DNA from: Clostridia bacterium
GTDB taxonomy: Bacteria > Bacillota > Clostridia > Christensenellales > Borkfalkiaceae
Direction of reading: 5' to 3'
Assembly: GCA_021205485.1 (NCBI GenBank)
Contig: JAJPXK010000042.1
Location: forward strand, 1-12,835
DNA: 12,835 nucleotides
Position 1 is the stretch's first letter, and every line of letters starts with the position of its first letter. This document shows, piece after piece, positions 7,502-12,835 of this stretch. Under the pieces are notes generated by a model. That model made no database searches and was not told the origin of the DNA. It worked only from the letters and a program-made list of their open reading frames with translations. Both the position numbers and the translations under genes were made by a program.

Positions 7502-8242
7502 TTATTCCTCTTCTTCGTCGTCGGGAATTTCTACGTTGTGGTATACATTCTGAACGTCGTCCAGTTCCTGAAGCCTGTCTATCATCTTTACGAATGTAGA
7601 AAGCTTATCGCTGTCAAGAGTGATATAGTTCTGAGGAATCATCTTTACATCGGCTTCAAGGAAGTTTACTCCCTTTTCTTCCAGATATTTACGCACATCC
7701 GAGAATGTGTCGGGGGAACAGAAAATTTCGTAAACGTCGTCCTGTACAACGTAGTCGTCGGCGCCTGCCTCTAAGCAATATTCCATCATAGTATCTTCGT
7801 CGAGGGCTGGCGTCCTTTCGGCGACTATATAGCCCTTCTGGTCAAACATGTAAGATACGCAACCGTTGTTGCCGAGCTGACCGCCGCAACGCGACATTGT
7901 GGAACGCACGTCGCCCGCCGTCCTGTTTACGTTGTCGGTAAGCGTCGTAACGATGACGGCCGAACCGCCTACGCCGTAACCTTCGTATGTTAATTCCTTA
8001 TAATCTTTGCCGGCAAGTTCGCCCGAAGCTTTGGCGATAGAACGTTTGATATTGTCGTTAGGCATATTTGCCGCTTTAGCCTTGGCTATAACGTCGGCAA
8101 GTTTGCTGTTTGTTTCGGGATTAGGGTTGCTTTTGGCCGCAACTGCGAGCTCCCTTCCTATTTTAGTGAATATCGCCCCGCGGGCTGCGTCTGTCTTGCC
8201 CTTTTTAGCCGCTATATTGTGCCATTTGGAATGTCCTGACAT
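7502..8242 (-). CDS. yebC: YebC/PmpR family protein
   Basis: A 246 aa full-length YebC/PmpR/TACO1 family protein. The opening MSGHSKWHNIAAKKGKTDAA is the family hallmark. ANMPNDNIKRSIAKA (about 73-87), YEGYGVGGSAVIV (about 105-117) and NRTAGDVRSTM follow in the normal order, and the tail is acidic (PDDEEEE). The family was long annotated as a transcription regulator. More recent work links members to ribosome-associated relief of stalling on proline-rich sequences, and the surrounding translation genes fit that role. Start: ATG at 8242 with AAGGAGAGG about 8 bases upstream. It follows the methyltransferase stop by 21 nt, so the two are probably co-transcribed, and it is closed by the terminator at 7446-7484. 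Confidence 0.95.
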   Translation of the reverse strand: MSGHSKWHNIAAKKGKTDAARGAIFTKIGRELAVAAKSNPNPETNSKLADVIAKAKAANMPNDNIKRSIAKASGELAGKDYKELTYEGYGVGGSAVIVTTLTDNVNRTAGDVRSTMSRCGGQLGNNGCVSYMFDQKGYIVAERTPALDEDTMMEYCLEAGADDYVVQDDVYEIFCSPDTFSDVRKYLEEKGVNFLEADVKMIPQNYITLDSDKLSTFVKMIDRLQELDDVQNVYHNVEIPDDEEEE

Positions 8243-8263
8243 TTTAATACCTCTCCTTAAAAA

Positions 8264-8983
8264 TTAAAAGCCTAAAAGATACATCAATATTCCCGCAGAT
8301 ACCGCCGCGTTTAAACTTTCGCAAGTATTCCGCATCGGTATAGACACGGTGTAACTGCATAAAGATTTTACCTTTTCGCTTATCCCTGAACCCTCGCTGC
8401 CTATACACAGACAAAATTTATCGGGTTTTTCAAAAGCAAAGGCGTTTTGCCCGTCCATATCGGCGCAGATTATCGGAACCGACGATAACGCTTTGAGAAC
8501 GTCTTCGGCTTCCCCCGCCATAATATCGGCGAAAAATATGCCGCTCATGCTTGAGCGTACCGCCTTAGGCGAAAACGGATCGGCGCAATTTATAAGATAA
8601 ATTTCTCCGTAGCCCGCGGCGTTAGCCGTCCTTATAATCGTACCTACGTTGCCGGGATCCTGCAAGCCGTCTAAAAGAATGCAATTTCCCTTTGGCGGAC
8701 GGGGCGTTAAATCGGGAATTTTTACCGAAGCGCACACGCCCTGAGGGGTCTTTTCGTCAGAAATATAGCAGAAAACCTCTCTTGAAACTATTAACGCGTC
8801 GGGAAACTTTTCTGCATATTCTTCGGTGCAGATTACCTGCATCGCCTGTTTTTTTGCAGACAGACACTCGGTAACCATCTTCACGCCCTCTACAAGATAT
8901 TCGCCGCAAGATCTGCGGAACTTTTTTTCTTTTAAAGACGCCGCAGCCTTTACTTTTAAGTTTGATTTTGACGTTATTACCAT
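8264..8983 (-). CDS. SpoU/TrmH-family RNA 2'-O-methyltransferase
   Basis: A SAM-dependent SPOUT methyltransferase of about 239 aa, probably modifying a ribose in 23S rRNA or tRNA. The N-terminal substrate-binding domain starts MVITSKSNLKVKAA with YLVEGVKMV at about 29-37. The knotted catalytic domain carries the three family motifs: LQDPGNVGTIIRTANAAG (motif 1, including the catalytic Arg), CIGSEGSGIS (motif 2) and IPMRNTCESLNAAVSAGILM (motif 3). The ATG at 8983 gives the standard family N-terminus. A TTG at 9010 is in frame but adds nine atypical residues. Neither start has a visible Shine-Dalgarno, and 8983 lies immediately after the U-tract of the rplT terminator. The neighbours infC-rpmI-rplT upstream are usual for this family in Clostridia. 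The exact target base cannot be read from the sequence. Confidence 0.92.
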   Translation of the reverse strand: MVITSKSNLKVKAAASLKEKKFRRSCGEYLVEGVKMVTECLSAKKQAMQVICTEEYAEKFPDALIVSREVFCYISDEKTPQGVCASVKIPDLTPRPPKGNCILLDGLQDPGNVGTIIRTANAAGYGEIYLINCADPFSPKAVRSSMSGIFFADIMAGEAEDVLKALSSVPIICADMDGQNAFAFEKPDKFCLCIGSEGSGISEKVKSLCSYTVSIPMRNTCESLNAAVSAGILMYLLGF

Positions 8984-9018
8984 ACAAAGAAAATTAAGCC
9001 TGTATTTCAAGGCTTAAT
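8984..9018 (-). terminator. Intrinsic terminator after rplT
   Basis: On the minus strand ATTAAGCCT (9018-9010) and AGGCTTAAT (9001-8993) form a perfect 9-bp stem with an 8-base loop, followed by TTTTCTTTGT. It lies 10 bases past the rplT stop and ends at the methyltransferase start codon. The modest stem (only three G-C pairs) suggests partial read-through, which would feed the methyltransferase-yebC pair. Confidence 0.82.
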
Positions 9019-9027
9019 AATTTTTAC

Positions 9028-9378
9028 TTAAACGGCAGCTTTAGCCTTTTCTGCAAGGGCTGAGAATGCAGCCGCATCGTTTACCGCTAAGTCTGCAAGC
9101 ACTTTCCTGTTGAGGTTGATACCTGCAACTTTAAGACCGTGCATAAATTTTGAATAGGAAAGGCCGTTGAGCCTTGCCGCGGCGTTGATCCTTGCGATCC
9201 AGAGCCTGCGCATGTCGCGTTTTCTCAACCTTCTGCCTACATAGGCGTAGTTGAGCGACTTCATTACAGCTTCGCGGGCGATCCTGTAAGACTTTGATTT
9301 ATTGCCGTAATATCCCTTGGACAAACGGAGTATCTTTCTACGCTTTTTAAGAGCGTTTACACTTCTTTTAACTCGCAT
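9028..9378 (-). CDS. rplT: 50S ribosomal protein L20
   Basis: L20 is a basic early-assembly protein of the large subunit that binds 23S rRNA. In Firmicutes it also represses its own operon. The protein is 116 aa, the normal length. Typical features are MRVKRSVNALKKRRKILRLS, GYYGNKSKSYRIA, YAYVGRRLRKRDMRRLWI and LSYSKFMHGLKVAGINLNRKVLADLA. The start has a strong GGAGG 7 bases upstream. It lies 12 nt behind rpmI and is the last gene of the infC-rpmI-rplT unit, followed at once by a terminator. Confidence 0.98.
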   Translation of the reverse strand: MRVKRSVNALKKRRKILRLSKGYYGNKSKSYRIAREAVMKSLNYAYVGRRLRKRDMRRLWIARINAAARLNGLSYSKFMHGLKVAGINLNRKVLADLAVNDAAAFSALAEKAKAAV

Positions 9379-9390
9379 GACTTTACCTCC

Positions 9391-9591
9391 TTAATCCTTA
9401 TAGGGAATCATCGACTTAACCGTAGATTCCTGCGTAGTAGAAACAAACGTATTCTGGCGTAAGTTTCTCTTTCTCTTTCTGTTCTTGGTTTCCGCTTTGT
9501 GGTTCTTGCCGCTGTGAGGTCTTTTTACCTTACCGGTGGACGTAAGCCAGAAACGCTTTTTTGTGCCGCTGTGTGATTTCTGCTTAGGCAT
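9391..9591 (-). CDS. rpmI: 50S ribosomal protein L35
   Basis: L35 is a small, very basic large-subunit protein. The 66 aa sequence begins MPKQKSHSGTKKRFWLTSTG and has the typical Lys/Arg-rich centre (NRKRKRNLRQ). The length is normal for the family. GGAGGG lies 8 bases before the ATG. It stands 63 nt behind infC and 12 nt ahead of rplT, the conserved order. Confidence 0.98.
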   Translation of the reverse strand: MPKQKSHSGTKKRFWLTSTGKVKRPHSGKNHKAETKNRKRKRNLRQNTFVSTTQESTVKSMIPYKD

Positions 9592-9654
9592 ATATTTAAC
9601 CCTCCGATGATTTTTTTATTTTATCTGCAGTTTTTACTGCGTCCGATTGCCTTA

Positions 9655-10170
9655 TCAGGACTTTGCGGGGGAAAGAATCATTATGATGTTCCTGCCCTCG
9701 GTTGCGGGTTTTTTATCCATCACCGCCTTATTATCAAGCCCTTCAAAGAAATTTTCCATAACTTTTACGCCCTGGTAAGAACGGGAATTTTCCCTGCCCT
9801 TCATACGGATAGACACTTTGACCTTATTGCCAGCCTCTAAAAATTTAAGACACTGCTTGGTTTTAACGGCGATGTCGCCTACGTCTATCGTCATGGAAAG
9901 CCTTATTTCTTTAAGTTCTACAACGGTCTGGTTTTTACGGTTTTCCTTATCCTTTTTTGCCTGTTCATACTTGAATTTTGAATAATCCATTATTTTGCAT
10001 ACAGGAGGATTTGCCGTAGGAGATATTTTAACGAGGTCGAGTTCCTGATCGTAAGCGGCGCGCAAGGCCTGCTGCGTAGGCATAACGCCGAGCATAGAGC
10101 CGTCGGATGCGATAACCCTTACTTCCCTGTCGCGGATATCTTCGTTGATAGAATAAGAATCTTTGATAAT
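9655..10170 (-). CDS. infC: Translation initiation factor IF-3
   Basis: IF-3 binds the 30S subunit, prevents premature joining of the 50S and checks the initiator tRNA and start codon. The coding frame continues upstream of the first ATG (10095): SINEDIRDREVRVIASDGS precedes it and is clearly the conserved IF-3 N-terminus, so that ATG is internal. The frame is closed by TAA at 10176-10174, and no ATG, GTG or TTG occurs between that stop and SINEDIRD. The start must therefore be ATT (10173 or 10170) or ATC (10167). I choose ATT at 10170, because GAGAGG ends 6 bases upstream and the product would begin MIKDSYSINEDIRD (171 aa). Rare AUU-type starts are well known for infC in E. coli, where they let IF-3 repress its own translation. 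The C-domain is complete (KVKVSIRMKGREN to the end). Confidence 0.95.
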   Translation of the reverse strand: MIKDSYSINEDIRDREVRVIASDGSMLGVMPTQQALRAAYDQELDLVKISPTANPPVCKIMDYSKFKYEQAKKDKENRKNQTVVELKEIRLSMTIDVGDIAVKTKQCLKFLEAGNKVKVSIRMKGRENSRSYQGVKVMENFFEGLDNKAVMDKKPATEGRNIIMILSPAKS

Positions 10171-10333
10171 AATTTACCTCTCTTAATAATTCCGATAAAG
10201 AAATCGGGCTGCAAACGCAACCCGATAACAATGCCTTTTCAAACGCAAACGGCGTAACGCCGTATTGCAATAAGTTAACATTATTTTGCCGAAACGGTAT
10301 TCCGTACGGCGAAAGGGTTTGCCTTTGCTTTAC
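10171..10333 (-). promoter_or_regulatory. Structured leader of the infC operon, probable L20-type leader
   Basis: About 160 nt of leader RNA lie between the predicted start of transcription and infC. On the minus strand it can form three successive hairpins before the attenuator: AAAGG/CCTTT (10312-10326); GCCGTACGG with CCGTTTCGGC (10288-10310); and GCAA-T-ACGGCG with CGCCGT-TTGC (10245-10268, 10 bp with a bulged base). Firmicutes infC-rpmI-rplT operons are known to be autoregulated by L20 binding to such a leader. I assign that role from position and architecture and have not matched it to the L20 leader consensus. Confidence 0.65.
10194..10226 (-). terminator. Attenuator hairpin in the infC leader
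   Basis: On the minus strand ATCGGGTTGC (10226-10217) pairs with GCAGCCCGAT (10212-10203) over 10 positions, one of them G-U, closing a GTTT loop, and TTTCTTT follows. It stands about 25 bases before the infC start and ahead of its ribosome binding site, so it would stop transcription before the genes. That is the expected place for the regulated terminator of an L20-type leader. Confidence 0.78.
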
Positions 10334-10339
10334 CATACG

Positions 10340-10368
10340 ATAATACACTAATAACAAAATCTTGTCAA
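10340..10368 (-). promoter_or_regulatory. Sigma-A promoter of infC-rpmI-rplT
   Basis: A perfect TTGACA (10363-10368) and TATTAT (10340-10345) are separated by 17 bases on the minus strand. The -35 box begins 18 bases past the thrS stop codon. Transcription should begin near 10333. No terminator hairpin is visible between thrS and this promoter, so thrS transcripts may also read into the leader. Confidence 0.85.
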
Positions 10369-10385
10369 CTGATTTAACTTAATTT

Positions 10386-12341
10386 TTAAAAAATTACCTT
10401 ATTTTTATCTTCGTAAGCCACATTTTCGGCAAATTCGTCAAGCTTTAAGGTAAGTTTTTCTTCCTTGCCGCGCACGTTTACGTTGACAGTGCCGTCCCTC
10501 TCCTCGGCGTCGCCTACTACAAGAACGTAGGGAATTTTATCCATCTTGGCTTCCCTTATTTTATAGCCTATCTTTTCGTTGCGGCTGTCTACCTCGCAGC
10601 GTACGCCGTATAAAGAGAGCTTTTCTTTAACCTTTTCGGCGTAATCTTTGGTTCTGTCGGTTATAGGCAGAATTTTAACCTGCGTAGGGCAAATCCACAG
10701 GGGGAAAGCGCCCGCGTATTTTTCTATAAGGAACGCGAGCGTCCTTTCGTAGCAGCCTATCGAACTGCGGTGGATAACGTAAGGATGCTGACGCACGCCG
10801 TTTTCGTCCACGTAAACCATATTGAAGCTTTCGCCCGCGGCAAAGTCTATCTGGATTGTTATAAGGGTGTCTTCCTTGCCGAAAACGTTTTTAATCTGCA
10901 CGTCAAGCTTAGGGCCGTAGAACGCCGCTTCGTCGTCGGCCTCTACGTAGTCAAGGCCTAAGTCGTCAAGAATGACTTTCATCATAGCTTCGGTCTTGTT
11001 CCACGCTTCGTCGTTGTCTATATACTTATCCGACTTGGACTTGCCCCTCTTTGAAAAACGGAAAGAGACGTCGTCTCTCATGCCGAGGCAGTCGAGGATA
11101 TAGTAAGAAAGATCGAGGCAGCGTTTGAACTCCTCTTCCACCTGCTCTTTGGTACAGATAATGTGGCCGTCGGAAAGAGTGAACTGCCTTACCCTTATAA
11201 GGCCGTGCATCTCGCCCGAAGCCTCTTTGCGGTATTCGGTAGCCGTCTCGGAATAGCGGCAGGGCAGATCTCTGTAAGATTTAAGGCCGTTTTTGTAAAT
11301 CTGGTACTGGAACGGGCACGTCATAGGGCGGAGAGCCATAACTTCTTCACCGGCAGGCGATTCGCCGTTTTCGTCAATTTCGCCGAGAACGAACATCTTG
11401 TCGCGGTAATGGTCCCAGTGGCCTGAAATTTTGTACAGGTCGGACTTTGCCATATGAGGAGTTTTTGTAGGCATAAAGCCCCTTCTCTCCTCCTCGTCCT
11501 CTACAAAACGTGAAAGTATCTGCATTATTTTAGCGCCCTTAGGCATAAGTATAGGCAAACCCTGGCCGATGACTTCGCTTGTCATAAATATGCCTAAATC
11601 CCTGCCGAGTTTGTTGTGGTCGCGTTTTTTAGCCTCTTCCACCGCGGCGAGGTATTCTTCGAGCTGGCTCTTCTTTTCAAACGCCGTGCCGTAAATGCGG
11701 GTAAGCATTTTGTTGTTTTCGTTGCCCCTCCAGTAGGCGCCCGTAAGCGAGGTAAGGCGGAAAGCCTTTATTCTGCCCGTGGAAGGAAGATGAGGCCCCC
11801 TGCAAAGGTCGGTAAAACTGCCCTGCTTATAAAAAGAAATTACGGCGTCGTCGGGCAAATCGTTGATTAATTCTACCTTGTACTTTTCTTTATAAGAGGT
11901 CATAAGCTCGATAGCTTCCTTTTTAGGAAGAACAAAGCGTTCCAGGGGGGCGTTGGCCTTTATGATTTTAGCCATTTCGGCCTCTATCTTTTCAAAATCT
12001 TCCTGAGTTATTGGCGTATTGAAGTCTATGTCGTAGTAAAAGCCGTTGTCTATTACGGGGCCTATGGCGAGGTTGCACGTAGGGTAAATTGTTTTAACCG
12101 CCTGAGCGAGCACGTGAGCGCATGTGTGGCGGTAAACTTCTAACCCCTCTTTATCTTTTAAAGTGACAAATTCAACTTTATCGCCTGAAGTCAAGGGCGA
12201 AGAAAGGTCACACAGCCTGCCGTTTATTTTTGCGGCGACCGCGTTCCTCGCAAGGCTTTCGCTTACAACCTTCGCCGCCTGTGCGCAGGTAACGCCGTCT
12301 TCTAAAGAAAGTTCTTCACCGTTCTTTAAATAAATTTTCAT
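10386..12341 (-). CDS. thrS: Threonyl-tRNA synthetase
   Basis: Class II synthetase that charges tRNA-Thr, 651 aa, full length. Order of domains: TGS (about 1-62); N2 editing domain with H72, H76, C180 and H184 all present, so removal of mis-charged Ser is expected; catalytic core (about 245-540) with zinc ligands C342, H393 and H524; anticodon-binding domain from about 545. Motif 2 lies at about 362-388 (Arg in EYRKEASGEMHG, then RVRQF), and motif 3 holds GCYERTLAFLIE. The core carries uncommon variants: RPMTCPFQYQIY where MxPMNCPGH or MNCPHH is more usual, and FTLSDGH for FTQDDAH. The start ATG at 12341 has GGAG 8 bases upstream. It is controlled by the T-box leader directly upstream. thrS next to infC is a conserved arrangement. 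Confidence 0.97.
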   Translation of the reverse strand: MKIYLKNGEELSLEDGVTCAQAAKVVSESLARNAVAAKINGRLCDLSSPLTSGDKVEFVTLKDKEGLEVYRHTCAHVLAQAVKTIYPTCNLAIGPVIDNGFYYDIDFNTPITQEDFEKIEAEMAKIIKANAPLERFVLPKKEAIELMTSYKEKYKVELINDLPDDAVISFYKQGSFTDLCRGPHLPSTGRIKAFRLTSLTGAYWRGNENNKMLTRIYGTAFEKKSQLEEYLAAVEEAKKRDHNKLGRDLGIFMTSEVIGQGLPILMPKGAKIMQILSRFVEDEEERRGFMPTKTPHMAKSDLYKISGHWDHYRDKMFVLGEIDENGESPAGEEVMALRPMTCPFQYQIYKNGLKSYRDLPCRYSETATEYRKEASGEMHGLIRVRQFTLSDGHIICTKEQVEEEFKRCLDLSYYILDCLGMRDDVSFRFSKRGKSKSDKYIDNDEAWNKTEAMMKVILDDLGLDYVEADDEAAFYGPKLDVQIKNVFGKEDTLITIQIDFAAGESFNMVYVDENGVRQHPYVIHRSSIGCYERTLAFLIEKYAGAFPLWICPTQVKILPITDRTKDYAEKVKEKLSLYGVRCEVDSRNEKIGYKIREAKMDKIPYVLVVGDAEERDGTVNVNVRGKEEKLTLKLDEFAENVAYEDKNKVIF

Positions 12342-12356
12342 AATATATCTCCTGAG

Positions 12357-12402
12357 AAAATAAAAACGCCTTAAACTGCTTGTAAAAGAAGTTTAAGGAC
12401 GC
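12357..12402 (-). terminator. T-box terminator ahead of thrS
   Basis: On the minus strand GCG-T-CCTTAAACT (12402-12390) pairs with AGTTTAAGGCGT (12377-12366), leaving one bulged T, and is followed by TTTTTATTTTC. It lies just past the T-box motif and about 15 bases before the thrS start, so it is the regulated terminator of the leader. Confidence 0.9.
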
Positions 12403-12566
12403 AAAAATTCATATTTGCGCGGTTCCACCTTAATTGCCGTAAAAGCCGCTTTTTTATTGTCGCCGAAATTTAGTAAAAGCGGTTTCTCTTTTGCCCGGTA
12501 ATGCGGAACTTTCAGCCAAAGGCCCCGCTCTCTGAAAATACTTAAGGCAAAGATACTTGTCTTTGT
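12403..12566 (-). promoter_or_regulatory. T-box leader (tRNA-Thr sensor) of thrS
   Basis: The T-box motif AGGTGGAACCGCG (12430-12418, minus) is clear. Upstream, stem I can be traced. TCTTTGCC (12553-12546) pairs with GGGCAAAAGA (12496-12487) around one bulged A. An AGAGAG follows, and a distal stem GCGGGG with TTCCGC leads back into ATTACCG, where ACC (12499-12497), a Thr codon followed by a purine, is the best specifier. A further stem CCGCTTTT/AAAAGCGG (12446-12482) fits stem III. Uncharged tRNA-Thr would pair at the specifier and at TGGA in the T-box, favouring the antiterminator over the terminator at 12357-12402. The A in TGGA predicts a U at the tRNA discriminator position. Confidence 0.93.
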
Positions 12567-12577
12567 TTTCGGTACAT

Positions 12578-12609
12578 ATAATATTAATGATTTATTTTTG
12601 TTTTGTCAA
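12578..12609 (-). promoter_or_regulatory. Predicted thrS promoter
   Basis: On the minus strand TTGACA (12604-12609) is followed after 17 bases by TAATAT (12581-12586). A second candidate -10, TATTAT (12578-12583), would need a 20-base spacer. Transcription would start at about 12573, just ahead of the T-box stem I. The remaining bases between here and the leuS promoter (12610-12690) are AT-rich, with no gene seen. Confidence 0.7.
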
Positions 12610-12690
12610 CTGGTTTGAGTAAAATTTTCTGCGGGATAATTGACAAATGTTACACAGTTTATAATTTTTACGGCAAATCGCTTTGTTTTA

Positions 12691-12720
12691 TTTGCTAAAA
12701 CAGAGGATTTTTAGTATAAT
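12691..12720 (+). promoter_or_regulatory. Predicted promoter of the divergent gene
   Basis: TATAAT at 12715-12720 is a perfect -10 box. The best -35 is TTTGCT (12691-12696) with an 18-base spacer, a poor match. Transcription would start near 12727, leaving a leader of about 31 nt, too short for a T-box. Confidence 0.5.
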
Positions 12721-12757
12721 TAAGGCAATTAATTTATTTTGACGGGTTTTTAAAATT

Positions 12758-12835
12758 ATGGCTTATACAAATTTTAACGACGTAGAAAAAAAATGGTCTG
12801 AGTACTGGGAGAAAAACAACACTTTCCACACCGAT
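12758..12835 (+). CDS. leuS: Leucyl-tRNA synthetase, N-terminal fragment (probable)
   Basis: The only plus-strand gene, cut by the window edge after 26 codons. It begins MAYTNFNDVEKKWSEYWEKN and then NTFHTD. The pattern of EKKWxxYWExN followed by TF-x-T-D matches the start of class I leucyl-tRNA synthetases. Valyl- or isoleucyl-tRNA synthetases have a related opening and cannot be excluded from so short a piece; the HIGH motif lies beyond the edge. No convincing Shine-Dalgarno is present (GACGGG sits 11 bases upstream). It is divergent from thrS. Confidence 0.72.
   Translation, partial: MAYTNFNDVEKKWSEYWEKNNTFHTD

Noticed and set aside
8757..8987. 76-codon minus-strand frame inside the methyltransferase gene
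   Set aside because: Out-of-frame shadow of a gene whose own frame has all the expected SPOUT motifs.
10028..10357. 109-codon minus-strand frame starting near the infC promoter and running through the leader into infC
   Set aside because: It overlaps the conserved IF-3 N-terminus in another frame, covers the hairpin leader and attenuator, and has no recognisable protein features.
12640..12665. Plus-strand TTGACA and TATAAT upstream of the leuS-like gene as its main promoter
   Set aside because: The 14-base spacing is too short for normal sigma-A recognition; the TATAAT at 12715 is better placed, though its -35 is weak.

Overview
The window looks like a chromosomal housekeeping segment from a low-to-mid GC Gram-positive bacterium, most likely an uncultured member of the Clostridia (Bacillota). 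The evidence is the neighbourhood murB / PHP phosphoesterase / whiA / dnaE, a T-box leader on thrS, an infC-rpmI-rplT operon behind a structured leader with an attenuator hairpin, Shine-Dalgarno sequences of the GGAGG type, and intrinsic terminators with short U-tracts. I see no mobile element, CRISPR array, phage gene, tRNA or rRNA. All genes lie on the minus strand except the last, a partial gene entering at the right edge.

Layout from right to left, which is the direction of transcription. (1) 12758-12835, plus strand: the first 26 codons of an aminoacyl-tRNA synthetase, probably leuS, divergent from everything else. (2) 12610-10386: a thrS promoter, a T-box leader of about 230 nt with an apparent ACC (Thr) specifier and a terminator, then thrS. 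(3) 10368-8984: a strong promoter just past the thrS stop, a structured leader of about 160 nt ending in an attenuator-like hairpin, then infC (start codon AUU or AUC), rpmI, rplT and an intrinsic terminator. (4) 8983-7446: a SpoU/TrmH-family RNA methyltransferase and yebC, closed by a strong terminator. (5) 7445-7269: a gene-free stretch with two further perfect or near-perfect stem-loops. (6) 7268-117: an exported protein resembling a truncated sugar-binding lipoprotein, then murB, a PHP-domain phosphoesterase, whiA and dnaE, tightly packed (ATGA overlap, 16 nt and 4 nt gaps from murB onwards). (7) 1-116: a gene-free end carrying a promoter that points out of the window.

Functionally, the right half is translation supply (Thr and probably Leu charging, initiation factor 3, ribosomal proteins L35 and L20, rRNA/tRNA methylation, YebC). 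It is controlled by RNA leaders that sense uncharged tRNA-Thr and, by analogy, free L20. The left half is cell-wall precursor synthesis (MurB), a division/sporulation-type regulator (WhiA) and replication (DnaE).

I did not find a new multi-gene system. The points most worth checking are: the orphan, shortened solute-binding-like protein with its hairpin-rich upstream region; a Cys in place of the catalytic Ser in MurB; the absence of rapZ and yvcK from their usual place before whiA; a methyltransferase whose start sits directly behind the rplT terminator with no ribosome binding site; and the non-AUG infC start.
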